Positions 31,927 to 41,298 of a DNA stretch of 50,946 nucleotides are shown in pieces. The stretch lies in IMG/VR virus record IMGVR_UViG_3300045996_003405, positions 1 through 50,946 of that record, one strand, 5' to 3'. Origin of the DNA: a virus. Numbering within the stretch: the first letter of the stretch is position 1; every line of letters starts with the position of its first letter. The notes beneath the pieces are model-generated. The model made no database searches. It was not told the DNA's origin and saw nothing but the letters and a program-made list of their open reading frames with translations. The position numbers and the translations under genes were made by a program.

Positions 31927-32362
31927 TATAAGGGAGACTATTAAACAATTAGTTATTGATGCAGTAAATAGCAACAAAGATCAAATTATTAATAAGATTG
32001 CTAATCAAAAACAAATAATGTTTGATAATAACTCGCATGACTGGTCTTCATTATTACCGCAAACAGTAAGCCGTAAAAAGCGAGATAAAGATTTATTCAG
32101 AACTCCAGCGAGCATTAATATTCGAAAAGGTGGGCTATTTAAAGTATTTACGAATGCTTGTAGTTATAAAGTAACAAGCAGTAATGGACAAATTGATTTT
32201 GATATTCAGTTAGACGATTTTGAACAATTTAAAACTGATATTGTAGCATCACATGGAAGAAGTGTAACTGATGTTACCCAAAATGAATTAAACCAAATAT
32301 CTGAAAATTTAGCAAATATAATTTCAGAAGCAATAAAACAACACACAAGTGTGACAATATGA
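31910..32362 (+). CDS. Tail completion/virion morphogenesis-like protein
   Basis: This 150-residue protein has an N-terminal helix (IRETIKQLVIDAVNSNKDQI), a basic beta region (INIRKGGLFKVFTNACSYKV) and a C-terminal helix. It sits where Mu-like phages encode the gpG/virion morphogenesis or neck protein, between connector and tail terminator, with overlaps on both sides (17 and 4 bp). The assignment rests mainly on position. Confidence 0.5.
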   Translation: MPAKNNIRETIKQLVIDAVNSNKDQIINKIANQKQIMFDNNSHDWSSLLPQTVSRKKRDKDLFRTPASINIRKGGLFKVFTNACSYKVTSSNGQIDFDIQLDDFEQFKTDIVASHGRSVTDVTQNELNQISENLANIISEAIKQHTSVTI

Positions 32363-32949
32363 GTGATCGAATTGATAAAGCTACATACGGATTATATTGT
32401 AATCTGCCATCACAATTATTAATACAATCCATCGTTAATTATTTCAATAGCCCCTTATCGGGTAAGTTCGGACAATTGTTTGGCAATAACGTATTTCCCT
32501 ATAGACGGGATGATACTGAAGAGCGGGTTTTGCCCTCAGTCAACGTATATTCTCTGGGCTTTCAAACTACCGGAGATTTAGCCTATTTTTTAGGTAATTT
32601 AAGGCTGGAGTTTAACCTACCTGTAAAACTCATCCGTGATCGACAGACTGAGGCTGGTGTAGTAATTGGGGAGAGTTTATTTTTACTTACCCGGAATCCG
32701 CAATGGATATTAAGTATAATGGAAACAGTACCCGCTCTTAAAGAACTAGGTACTAAATTATCAGCGAATTATGAACCATTATATCCACACGACAAAGATA
32801 GCCTGATGTTTTTTGTTACCATGAATTATAAAATAGATATTGCCAGTTATTATGATTATTTAAACGATCATGGATTAGACGTGGCTGATCCATGTAAAAT
32901 TTCAAATATTGTCAAAGTCTATGATATAAATGTGTCCTCAATCACATAG
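32359..32949 (+). CDS. Tail terminator-like protein
   Basis: This 196-residue protein contains LPSVNVYSLGFQTTGDLAYF and LRLEFNLPVKLIRDRQTEAG, an alpha-beta pattern consistent with tail terminator or neck proteins that cap the tail tube. It is the last gene before the inserted minus-strand nuclease-like gene, and the sheath gene follows that insertion. The function is inferred from order (connector, completion, terminator, sheath). Confidence 0.5.
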   Translation: MSDRIDKATYGLYCNLPSQLLIQSIVNYFNSPLSGKFGQLFGNNVFPYRRDDTEERVLPSVNVYSLGFQTTGDLAYFLGNLRLEFNLPVKLIRDRQTEAGVVIGESLFLLTRNPQWILSIMETVPALKELGTKLSANYEPLYPHDKDSLMFFVTMNYKIDIASYYDYLNDHGLDVADPCKISNIVKVYDINVSSIT

Positions 32950-32955
32950 CTTGAT

Positions 32956-34119
32956 TTATTTAACTTCTTCATAATCATTAGCTGTAATATAACACTGCGG
33001 AATATAATAAATCTCATTATTTATGTCGATATTAAAATTTGGAACTAACATTTTTGCAGGGATAAAGACTTGACCATTTTCATTTTTATGAACTGGCAGT
33101 TGCCCATTTATAATACCTGATAAGTTATCTGGATTATATAGGTAACAATTTAACTTCGAAAAATTTGTTCCTTCAATACCTTGAACTGCTAAATTTCCTC
33201 CAATTTTCAAGAATAAATCATCATGAGTAATTTTAGATTGAGTCTTGCAATAGTTATAGACTTTTTCAACAAATGACTTAGTTAATTTAAGTTTTTTGCC
33301 AAAATTAGAACCGGAACCCTGAAATCTGTCATGTCCTCTAACTATAAGTTCGCCCATCTTTTCGTATGGGTTAAAATATCTTTGCAAATCAAAATTTCCG
33401 AGCATACTCCCATTACATAAATCTAATAAAATTGAATAAAAATGAAATAATGAATCTTCTTTAAAATTAACGGTAGTTGTCCCAGTGCTATATTGCAAAA
33501 TGTCGTTATTATTTAAACAACGTATATGGTCTATATTACCACAGTGGTATATGAGGCCTTCATTTAAAATTACAATCAAATTTGGCCAACTCTCTCTATG
33601 ATTCTGTGCTTCCCATTCTTTAATATTTTTTTCAATAGACTTCAAGGAATTATTAGCTAGAGAATAAGCAAAAATGATACCAACTGGTCTTTCTCTAATA
33701 ACTAAGTTAATGTTGCCAGGTGTCATACGATATATTTTATCTTGAGGATTAAGAGATTTTACAGATTTTATATTTTCTAATCCTTCAATTAACTTCTCTT
33801 TGGATAATTCAGATTTTACTTCTACTATTCCATATACCGATTCAATAGGAAAAACTTGAATATTTTTACTTGCTAATAACGGTGTAAATTCTAATTGATT
33901 AAATATTATTATATCTGTTTGTTTGGATACCTCTTGACATGGGGAAATAATTTCACCAGTACCCAATCCATATTTTTTAGGTAACATCTTTTGCAAAAAA
34001 AAATACAGTTGATCTTCTCTGTAATCACCTTTATTTCCATTATGACTTATGTGCTTTGACTTTTCAAATTCTCTATTTAAATCTTCAGTAGCATACTTAA
34101 AAATTTGTTTAATATCCAT
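32956..34119 (-). CDS. DUF6602-like predicted nuclease (cargo gene)
   Basis: This 387-residue protein shows the N-terminal pattern of DUF6602 proteins, which have a PD-(D/E)xK-like fold: GDYREDQLYFFLQKMLPKKY with Glu35, QTDIIIFN with Asp69, and FPIESVYGIVEVKSEL with Glu100 and Lys102. These fit a restriction-type active site (D...ExK). The C-terminal half is unrecognised. It lies on the minus strand between tail-terminator and sheath genes, converging on the upstream gene with only 6 bp between, so it is an inserted moron, likely a defence gene active in the lysogen. The nuclease call is inference from motifs. Confidence 0.7.
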   Translation of the reverse strand: MDIKQIFKYATEDLNREFEKSKHISHNGNKGDYREDQLYFFLQKMLPKKYGLGTGEIISPCQEVSKQTDIIIFNQLEFTPLLASKNIQVFPIESVYGIVEVKSELSKEKLIEGLENIKSVKSLNPQDKIYRMTPGNINLVIRERPVGIIFAYSLANNSLKSIEKNIKEWEAQNHRESWPNLIVILNEGLIYHCGNIDHIRCLNNNDILQYSTGTTTVNFKEDSLFHFYSILLDLCNGSMLGNFDLQRYFNPYEKMGELIVRGHDRFQGSGSNFGKKLKLTKSFVEKVYNYCKTQSKITHDDLFLKIGGNLAVQGIEGTNFSKLNCYLYNPDNLSGIINGQLPVHKNENGQVFIPAKMLVPNFNIDINNEIYYIPQCYITANDYEEVK

Positions 34120-34250
34120 AAAATTATTATACTTTCATTAATATTCTAATTGCTATATATTATATACACTTTATAAATATCTATTTTAACATCATTTATC
34201 TCTAGAAATACCGGAAACTAAAAATGTTTTATTCTGGAATTATTAATATC

Positions 34251-34282
34251 CCTGCAAATAATTTATAATTAGATTGCAGGAG
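34251..34282 (+). promoter_or_regulatory. Hairpin overlapping the sheath ribosome site
   Basis: CCTGCAA (34251-34257) pairs perfectly with TTGCAGG (34274-34280), and the ribosome site GGAG (34279-34282) for the sheath start at 34292 lies partly in the second arm. The 16-base loop is AT-rich. This could limit sheath translation, or could be incidental. Confidence 0.3.
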
Positions 34283-34291
34283 CATAATTCC

Positions 34292-36256
34292 ATGCCAATA
34301 ATAAACAAAGTACCAAATAAAAAGATTAATATTAATTTACAGGGTGCAGTCGGTATACCTAGCACTGATGCCAATATCTTATTAATTGGGCATCGAGGAG
34401 GTGTAATTAGTAGCGCCATGCCCAGTTATTACCAATTACAGCCTAAATCTGGGTACCCACAGCTAACAGCTTATAGAAGTTATGATTTACCTAGCTTTGG
34501 TGATGGTGATACTGCAATTAGCTATATGCAGGCACTTGGTTTTACCGCTAATTATGGTTTATCCAATACTGTCACATTTCCTGCACCAAATCAAGTAATT
34601 CCTCCGCCAAATGTTTTGGCAAAAAATAGGACTAAGAAATTTCTACAAGATAGTACCACAACTGTAACTCTACAATGGGATAACCACCCGATTGGATTTG
34701 ACTTGCTGGTGGGTAATAGCAAAGAGATTAAGATTACACAAGTCAATAATGCAGGAAATGACACTGTCACTGCAACAGCAACGGTGCAAACTGCTAGTCA
34801 AAGTCCTTGTCAGTTAGTCTTAACAAATGTACAAGGTACGTTTACTACCACTGCCCAGATTACAGCTAACTATATTGATACAAGTGCCAACGTACCTGAT
34901 CCGGCAAGGACGGATGAAATATGCATGATGGTATATAGTGCAGTTAATAGCATTAATACTAACTTTCCGGAAACAATTAATACTATTACTCCAACAGTTA
35001 GTATCTGTTTTTTAAATCCAACAGATACCGGATTTAATCCCAATAGTGCAACAGTTCCGTATCTAAATAGTGATGGTAGTAATGCAGTATTAAGCAATGT
35101 ACAAATACTACCTAATGGAAACATGGGTATATATTTTGCAAACGTGCCAGCTAATTTTGGTATAACTCCATTAACTGCGTTAGGTAACACGCAAATATTT
35201 AAGAGTTCAAAAGATAGTATTAATCCAGCTAATGGAACATTAGTTCAGGTGTTACCTGGCATTGTCTCTAATGGCATCGGTATTGAGCTTAAAGATGTAA
35301 CCGACACATTTGCTATTGGTGATGCGGTAAATATTGTGCTGGATAGTACCCAGAATGTATTTAGTTTATTAGTATCGGGTAAACAATATCCGGTCAGCCC
35401 TTATGAAATAAAAACCCAAGCTGACATTAGTAGCCCGACATCCAAGTTTGTACCATTCTTTAATTATCTGGCTAAAGCTAATGCACCGACATCGGTAAAT
35501 AGTGGTTCATTCTTTGCTATGGGCGTAGTGTCTAATATTTCCATTCCAAAACAACAAGCCAGCAATCTTCCAGTATTTGATTCTCCAACTGGAGCTTCCT
35601 TCGGTGCTGAGTTTATTACAGGTGCTTATTATCCATATATGATGAAACTTGGCGACTATCCACTAAGTCCAGCAATTGTAGCAAGTAATTATGCCGGTAT
35701 TATTGCTTGTAATGATGTTCCATTTAATCCACTAAATAATATAGCTCTCAAACTTCCGGTAGTTTCAGACTTAACTACAGTTTTAAATGACTTAAGCTCA
35801 ATCACCACTGCTATTAATTTAGGTTGGACACCAGTTGCGGTAAATTCAAAACAGCAAGCTTATATCGTCCGTGCTGTAACAGGATTATTGTATTTACCAG
35901 GTACTGAAACGCCAGATACCGAATACTTTCCGGTTACTGATTGGCAAATCATTGGTTTATGGAAGAAAGCAGTGTTTCAGGTGCTAAGTAAACCAGAGTT
36001 TACTAACAAGCGTAAATCAAATAAACTTAAAGAAAATGCAGTTAATGCCTTACAACCATTAGCACTTAACTTTGAAACTAGCGGCATGTTTTATAACATG
36101 GCTAAATTAATTGGTGAGTTTGCTGTGATAGATGATGCTGAAGACCCAGCAAAATATGATGTAGTTACACCTGTATGTGTAACTCCGGAATTTAATGCCA
36201 TTGAGGTAATGGTTAATGTGCTTAGTTATTTATCACAGGTTATGACTACAGCTTAG
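34292..36256 (+). CDS. Tail sheath protein
   Basis: This 654-residue protein is the contractile sheath. The N-terminus (INLQGAVGIPSTDANILLIG) is the standard sheath start, and the C-terminal part carries PEDTEYFPVTDW-like (TPDTEYFPVTDWQIIGLWKK) and final EFNAIEVMVNVLSYLSQV helices that link neighbouring subunits. A variable beta-rich insert occupies about 150-370. The ATG at 34292 is preferred, nine bases after GGAG; an in-frame TTG at 34274 has none. Its presence makes the phage a myovirus type. Confidence 0.9.
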   Translation: MPIINKVPNKKININLQGAVGIPSTDANILLIGHRGGVISSAMPSYYQLQPKSGYPQLTAYRSYDLPSFGDGDTAISYMQALGFTANYGLSNTVTFPAPNQVIPPPNVLAKNRTKKFLQDSTTTVTLQWDNHPIGFDLLVGNSKEIKITQVNNAGNDTVTATATVQTASQSPCQLVLTNVQGTFTTTAQITANYIDTSANVPDPARTDEICMMVYSAVNSINTNFPETINTITPTVSICFLNPTDTGFNPNSATVPYLNSDGSNAVLSNVQILPNGNMGIYFANVPANFGITPLTALGNTQIFKSSKDSINPANGTLVQVLPGIVSNGIGIELKDVTDTFAIGDAVNIVLDSTQNVFSLLVSGKQYPVSPYEIKTQADISSPTSKFVPFFNYLAKANAPTSVNSGSFFAMGVVSNISIPKQQASNLPVFDSPTGASFGAEFITGAYYPYMMKLGDYPLSPAIVASNYAGIIACNDVPFNPLNNIALKLPVVSDLTTVLNDLSSITTAINLGWTPVAVNSKQQAYIVRAVTGLLYLPGTETPDTEYFPVTDWQIIGLWKKAVFQVLSKPEFTNKRKSNKLKENAVNALQPLALNFETSGMFYNMAKLIGEFAVIDDAEDPAKYDVVTPVCVTPEFNAIEVMVNVLSYLSQVMTTA

Positions 36257-36310
36257 TTGCATAATCTATGAAATCTCACATACGAAATATATTTAAATTG
36301 GAGGCTAAAT

Positions 36311-36736
36311 ATGGCTGGATTTTATGCTGATCGGGGTTTTCTTACTTTAAATGGAGTACCCTTTACTGAACAAGGCAATATAAAAAGTGTCGTGGTTAAT
36401 ATAAATGAGAATTTAAGCGATGTGCCAGGTATGACGACTGATCGTTCAACACCTGGCTTTACTCGTGGCAATACTACAGTAAGTGCAGTTGTTGAAGTAT
36501 TTATACCTAATCAAGGTAACACTGTACCTAACTTTTCAGCACTAGATTATGAAAGCAATAATTTTGCTTTGGTGCTGGTCGCTAGTTCTGGTGCATATAA
36601 TGGTAAATATGCCGGTAAAACTTATATCCTTAATAATATCGCTTATGATGGAGGTTCGAGTGGATTTTCAGGTGTTGGCCAGACCGGCACAATTACAGCT
36701 AACTTTAAAGCACAAACTTATCAAGAGGTAAATTAG
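36311..36736 (+). CDS. Tail tube protein
   Basis: This 141-residue protein follows the sheath directly, as the tube gene does in contractile-tail phages. It has a beta-rich sequence with NGVPFTEQGNIKSVVVNINE at the N-terminus and GQTGTITANFKAQTYQEVN at the end. GGAGG lies seven bases before the ATG. Hexameric rings of it form the inner tail tube. One base separates it from the chaperone gene. Confidence 0.82.
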   Translation: MAGFYADRGFLTLNGVPFTEQGNIKSVVVNINENLSDVPGMTTDRSTPGFTRGNTTVSAVVEVFIPNQGNTVPNFSALDYESNNFALVLVASSGAYNGKYAGKTYILNNIAYDGGSSGFSGVGQTGTITANFKAQTYQEVN

Positions 36737-36737
36737 T

Positions 36738-37367
36738 ATGCAAGAAATCAATACTCCAAATATACAGGACTCCAGCAAGGCTGATTCAATTATTAAAGCT
36801 ATGAAGGTAGATTGTGATCCACGGGATAATGAGAAATTGCCAGAGCAAAAGTTTAATGAGCTGGAATCCCAGTATGACTTATTAAGGCAAATGCGAAGTG
36901 GCGTGCATGCAAAATTTATTATCGAGCATGATGGTAAAGAATTCCCCATGCGCTTAATTTCTGAAGAGGAACAGCAAGATTGCTTTTTAAAAGCCTTAGC
37001 TGAGTTTTATAAATTACCTGAATATTGTCGTATTCACACTCATTTAATTGATCGGTACAATATGGTATTTATTTTAGAAAAAGCCTTAAGTTCTTCTCCG
37101 CTTAATCCAAATGATGGTGCAATCTTCATGACGCTAAAAGCTCTTAAATCTATGACTTCAGCCAGCCTTAGTTCTTTATTTGCTAAATATACCGCTATGG
37201 ATAAACAGTTAAATCCTTGCGTTGATGAAATGAGCGATGCAGAGTTTGAGTTCTTGATGGAGGAATGCGTAAAAAAGCCCGAATTAGTGAGCAGCTTATC
37301 GGTACTGCAATTGCAGAGGATAACGCATACTTACATAAAACACCTCATATTACTTCAGGGCAAATAG
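36738..37367 (+). CDS. Tail assembly chaperone, G-type
   Basis: This 209-residue acidic protein lies between the tube and tape-measure genes, the place of the lambda G / Mu gp41 chaperone. It is helical, with DGKEFPMRLISEEEQQDCFL and FEFLMEECVKKPELVSSL. About 14% before its end (codons 179-180) a slippery heptamer allows some ribosomes to shift to the -1 frame and continue into the T-like extension, giving a 246-residue G-T protein. Both forms coat the tape measure during tail assembly in better-known phages. Confidence 0.85.
   Translation: MQEINTPNIQDSSKADSIIKAMKVDCDPRDNEKLPEQKFNELESQYDLLRQMRSGVHAKFIIEHDGKEFPMRLISEEEQQDCFLKALAEFYKLPEYCRIHTHLIDRYNMVFILEKALSSSPLNPNDGAIFMTLKALKSMTSASLSSLFAKYTAMDKQLNPCVDEMSDAEFEFLMEECVKKPELVSSLSVLQLQRITHTYIKHLILLQGK
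37271..37277 (+). promoter_or_regulatory. Programmed -1 frameshift site, A AAA AAG
   Basis: In the chaperone frame the codons read GTA AAA AAG, giving the classical heptamer A AAA AAG, the most efficient -1 slippery sequence known in enterobacteria (as in dnaX). A Shine-Dalgarno-like GGAGG (37259-37263) stands seven bases upstream, a known stimulator, and a short CTGC/GCAG palindrome lies at 37305-37316. The -1 frame is open from here to 37477. Confidence 0.85.
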
Positions 37368-37477
37368 CATATTACTTATTATGGCATAGCTATCTTAATC
37401 AGAAGAGAGCAGAATCTGAAGCGAAGCAGCTTGCTATATTAGAAAAAATATCTCGTAACGGAGGTAACCGTGGCTGA
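37277..37477 (+). CDS. Tail assembly chaperone, T-type extension (made by frameshift)
   Basis: This is the 66-residue segment read after slippage (ARISEQLIGTAIAEDNAYLH to EKISRNGGNRG). It resembles T domains that recruit tube protein to the tape measure. An ATG at 37265 opens this frame but is only one base from GGAGG, too close for initiation, so it is not a separate gene. Its end overlaps the tape-measure start by 8 bp. Confidence 0.82.
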   Translation, partial: ARISEQLIGTAIAEDNAYLHKTPHITSGQIAYYLLWHSYLNQKRAESEAKQLAILEKISRNGGNRG

Positions 37478-39380
37478 TAATATCATTAGGGTTGTATTTG
37501 AAGATAATAGTAATACAAATTCTAAAACATCAGGTTCTAATCCAATAGATACTAACGGAAGTACAGAAAGTAATAGCTCACCTTTAAATAATACAATCAC
37601 CCCTTCTGAAAGTATCATGAATAGCTTCTCGGCTAAATTGCAGCAAGCGGTTGAACTTGTTAAAAGCCTGAGCGCACAAACAAAGATTAACCATAATGAT
37701 TTAACCCAAGCTGCATCTAAGTTAGACCCATTTGATCCTAAGAGTGTACGTGACTTTAATAAAACACTTAAAGATGCCACCCTAGATAATATGGCTATTG
37801 TTAAGCAATTCAAAAAAGTTAATAAATCATTATTTGAATTTAATAAACAACTAAAAAGCAGCAATAATGAAAATAAAGAGAATAACCCCAATAATAAACC
37901 CAATAATGATGTAAATAACAATACCATCTCTAAAATTGCTAAAACTGCAGCAATAGGCTTACCCCTTTATTATGCTGCTGAAGCCTTTAGAAGCTACGCA
38001 GCTACAAATGCACTAGATAATGGTAATAACCTCATGAATCCGCTATCTTATGCAAGTAATAGGCGTGGTTTACAATATGAGCAGGATAAAAGTATAGCCA
38101 GCGGCATAGGGGCGCTAATCGGCGGTGCATTAGGTTCCTTTGTTCCTGGTGTAGGAACTGCCATTGGTCTTGGTGTAGGCGCAACAGTTGGATCGCAAAT
38201 CGGTAATTTAGGCTATAGTTACTTTGGTGGCCAGGATAATGCCAGGGATCAATTACAGTACGAAGTAAGTCAAAATTATACTAATCTAAATAGAGGAAAT
38301 GCATTATCCCAGCAATTAGCTTCTTTATATGGAAATACATTTAATTCCCCAGATAAATCCCCCTCTGAAAATATGTTCCTACTGCCCCAATTTTTACAAA
38401 TGTCAGCAATGAATCAATATGGTGGTAATTTATCTAATTCTGATGTAGCGGGTGTTGCCAAAGTTGCTGATCGCTATAATGCTAATCCAGCTCAACTTGG
38501 TAGTCTACTAACCCAGATTAATGCATCAGTTAAGGATATGAGTGCTACTTTATTAAATGTAGATTCACATGCTCAAAAAACTGGTGGTGATGTAGTTGCA
38601 CAATTAGCCGTAGCTGTTCAGCTTATGCAAAAAGGTGGCTTATCTGCTCCAGATGCTATTAATAAAGCATTTAATCAAAACTTATATGGCACAACTTATG
38701 CCGGCGCACAAAATGGATACTTCCAAAGTTCCTATGCCAATCAATTTCGGTTACGAGCTTTAGGTAAGGTTGCTGGGGTTGATGTCGAAGGTGTAATGCA
38801 GGGAGATGCTAATTCTATAACTAAATTTAATCGTCTACAAGCAAAAGCCCAAAACAATAGACTTAATCCGGATGCAAATTCTTTACTCGTAAACATGATA
38901 TCGCAAAGCTTGGGGTTAGGTAATGGGGTTATTAATGGTAATACTGCTAATCCAGGGGCAAATACACCATATACCGATATATTTAATAAAGTGAGTAATC
39001 CAGAAGCTATACAACAAAAGAATTATAAGGGCATGGTGAGTAAAAATCTGGATAAAGACTTGTATGGAGAAATTAAGCCACATAATTCATTAAAAGGCTC
39101 CGTTACTAATAACTACCATTCTGTTATAGATAAAGCAGCTAATTGGGGTTCCGGTATTATTGATAAAGGTAAGCAATATGCTACTGAAGGGTTTACCCAT
39201 GTCCTGGCTAAAGACTACATGTTAAATATGCAGCAAATGGAATTGGATAAAAAATCAGGCAATATGGCACATTACCATAACCTCGAACAATTAAATAAAA
39301 ACCTGGAGCAGCAAATTAGGGCATTAAATAAAAATACCCAAGCTATACAACAAAAGAATGCTATGGGAGGTAATTATTAA
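37470..39380 (+). CDS. Tape measure protein
   Basis: This 636-residue protein begins with GTG, five bases after GGAGG. It has a long Asn/Ser/Lys-rich N-terminal region with a coiled segment, a glycine-zipper membrane-active segment (GIGALIGGALGSFVPGVGTA onward, about 210-255) and a helical C-terminus (LEQLNKNLEQQIRALNKN). By the usual rule of about 1.5 angstrom per residue it predicts a tail of roughly 95 nm. It follows the chaperone pair as expected. It probably helps DNA cross the inner membrane. Confidence 0.88.
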   Translation: MADNIIRVVFEDNSNTNSKTSGSNPIDTNGSTESNSSPLNNTITPSESIMNSFSAKLQQAVELVKSLSAQTKINHNDLTQAASKLDPFDPKSVRDFNKTLKDATLDNMAIVKQFKKVNKSLFEFNKQLKSSNNENKENNPNNKPNNDVNNNTISKIAKTAAIGLPLYYAAEAFRSYAATNALDNGNNLMNPLSYASNRRGLQYEQDKSIASGIGALIGGALGSFVPGVGTAIGLGVGATVGSQIGNLGYSYFGGQDNARDQLQYEVSQNYTNLNRGNALSQQLASLYGNTFNSPDKSPSENMFLLPQFLQMSAMNQYGGNLSNSDVAGVAKVADRYNANPAQLGSLLTQINASVKDMSATLLNVDSHAQKTGGDVVAQLAVAVQLMQKGGLSAPDAINKAFNQNLYGTTYAGAQNGYFQSSYANQFRLRALGKVAGVDVEGVMQGDANSITKFNRLQAKAQNNRLNPDANSLLVNMISQSLGLGNGVINGNTANPGANTPYTDIFNKVSNPEAIQQKNYKGMVSKNLDKDLYGEIKPHNSLKGSVTNNYHSVIDKAANWGSGIIDKGKQYATEGFTHVLAKDYMLNMQQMELDKKSGNMAHYHNLEQLNKNLEQQIRALNKNTQAIQQKNAMGGNY

Positions 39381-39382
39381 TT

Positions 39383-40687
39383 ATGGCTAATAATGCTCCA
39401 CTGTATAACTTACTTGGCTTAACTGAACAAGGCTTACAATTATTTAATGGCTGGGATTTACAAAATGCACAATATAATGGAGTTAATTTCTATATTGCCA
39501 AGCCATTTGGTAGCGGTAGTATTACCAATGCACTAGATACGATTAATGCTGCAAGTTCCATGCTCGGTTTAGATTCAACCTCATTCCCATTAAATAGTAG
39601 TTTGCCTATTGGTACAAAAGAACATCTACAGGAAGTAAGGGATAATGTTAAACGTAAGTTAGTAGTACACCCTCTGGTTAATACTAACACCAATATAATT
39701 GAAGACTTGGGCTTTGAGGTTGAAAGATTTAATGGAGTTGGCTTAATCGTTGGGGATAGTTATTATAATGCTTACACCAATTTATATAACTATTTTTTAG
39801 CTAGGAATGGCGATGTGACTTACGCCAATATTCCTAAAGAGTACCGCAATGTTTTACAGCATCCAATACGGGGCAAAATTGAGAATGTATTCCTCCATGA
39901 GTTTAGGGTAATTCACAGCGCACAACGGTGGAAGAGTATTTTATTTGAATTTACTTTTGTTGCCCAAGAAGTAACCGTTGTAACGCAAAAATCACAATCT
40001 GTTATAAATAAAGTCAACCAGCTTTTTAATTTACTTATCCAAAGTATTAATGATATTTTAGCCATTATTGCTCAGATTGAAGCTTATGGTAATATGGTCA
40101 GTAATTATTTTAATAGTACTACTCCAAGCAATGCAGTGAACTTTGCTAATCAGACCGTTCCACAAATTAAAAACTATACTGTGCCATTACTTGGCAGCAC
40201 GGCTACTATTTTATACAATAATTTTAAGCTCTCCAACCAATCTAATAATTATACAAATTATTATTTTGAGAACCAGAGCGTAGATTACTCAAAGTTTGGT
40301 GCACTAACTCAATATGCTAATAGCTATGATGATACTGGTATTAATGCTTTAGTACAAATCTATAATACTAATGTACAAAAACAGATCGATCAAATTAACA
40401 GTTATGGCTTAAATATTCAAGCAAATAACCTTATTACTTCCCTTGCAAATAGCTATGTTAATTTACTTGATTTATCTAAAAGCTTATCTGCTAATAATAG
40501 CAGCCAATTTACCAGCTACTTGGTACCTTATACTATGTCAATCAGAGAGCTATGCTTTATTAATAACCTGGACTTTAATGATATAAATATTTTGCAAACT
40601 ATTATTGCTACCAACAGGGGTAAATTTGCATCAGTAAATAAAATACCAGAAAATATTGTTGTATTATTACCTAAATCCATTATTTAA
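39383..40687 (+). CDS. Baseplate/DNA circularisation protein, Mu N-like
   Basis: This 434-residue protein follows the tape measure by 2 bp. Its N-terminal half carries the N-type pattern (VHPLVNTNTNIIEDLGFEVE, PIRGKIENVFLHEFRVIHSA, SILFEFTFVAQE) of the DNA-circularisation/baseplate family. The rest is helical with Asn-rich stretches, ending IPENIVVLLPKSII, a LysM-like closing motif that may bind peptidoglycan. It should form part of the central baseplate. A 611-bp gap with hairpins and a small extra gene separates it from the next baseplate gene. Confidence 0.75.
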   Translation: MANNAPLYNLLGLTEQGLQLFNGWDLQNAQYNGVNFYIAKPFGSGSITNALDTINAASSMLGLDSTSFPLNSSLPIGTKEHLQEVRDNVKRKLVVHPLVNTNTNIIEDLGFEVERFNGVGLIVGDSYYNAYTNLYNYFLARNGDVTYANIPKEYRNVLQHPIRGKIENVFLHEFRVIHSAQRWKSILFEFTFVAQEVTVVTQKSQSVINKVNQLFNLLIQSINDILAIIAQIEAYGNMVSNYFNSTTPSNAVNFANQTVPQIKNYTVPLLGSTATILYNNFKLSNQSNNYTNYYFENQSVDYSKFGALTQYANSYDDTGINALVQIYNTNVQKQIDQINSYGLNIQANNLITSLANSYVNLLDLSKSLSANNSSQFTSYLVPYTMSIRELCFINNLDFNDINILQTIIATNRGKFASVNKIPENIVVLLPKSII

Positions 40688-41298
40688 CCTGATGGAAGGG
40701 TATGAAAATTTGGTTATAATCTGTATTGCGGATTATAGATTTATTAAAGCTTGATTTTATTGTACATGATGATATAAATATTTTATCCCTCCGTTTGCGG
40801 AGGGAATCCTCGTTATTAAATTAAATATAATGTATAGCGCAATAGTTCAAAATAGTAAATACAGGATATTCACACTGCCGTAGAATCTACGGCAGCAAAA
40901 TGAAATTGTGCTGTTATAATTCGTATTGTTGAGTGCAATAACCAATACTATATAGCACATCAATAACGGTATTTTATTAATACATTATTAGGAAATGATA
41001 CACGCAAAATTTTAGTTCAGTATTATTTATATGTTATAATGTTTATCTTCCAATTTTAATTAATATTATGGTGTGATAAACAAACAAAAATACGTCTTTA
41101 AATAACTATAAATTTTGGATTTTACTATCTATTATTAAGGTATATTATTTTTGTTAACGCTTGATATATATAGTAAAATTTTTGTGATATAATATTTTCC
41201 TACAAAATTGATAAATACTATTTGTAGTTGAAAATAATTAACTTGTTTTGAAACTATGTTCTATTGTAATAATCGAGTTTAAAAGAAAAGAGCATATT
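40688..41298. other. Hairpin-rich gap inside the baseplate operon
   Basis: No gene is seen here. Three perfect hairpins come in succession: TATAATC/GATTATA (40715-40737), TCCCTCCG-tttg-CGGAGGGA (40786-40805) and the 21-base CTGCCGTAGA-a-TCTACGGCAG (40875-40895). A smaller one, TATTG/CAATA, lies at 40924-40940. None has a clear T-run. The end holds the promoter of the small gene. Such a gap is unusual in a tightly packed late operon and may encode a structured RNA. Confidence 0.55.
41185..41193 (+). promoter_or_regulatory. Extended -10 promoter of the small gene
   Basis: TGATATAAT at 41185-41193 is an extended -10 with a perfect TATAAT (41188-41193). A TTGATA at 41161-41166 is too far (21 bp) for a normal -35. 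It would give the 79-residue gene its own transcript. Confidence 0.4.

Noticed and set aside
37265-37477. Independent gene starting at ATG 37265
   Set aside because: Its GGAGG is only one base from the ATG, and the frame is better explained as the -1 extension of the chaperone through A AAA AAG.
40786-40895. The two strong stems as classical intrinsic terminators
   Set aside because: Neither stem is followed by a T-run on either strand, so termination cannot be claimed.
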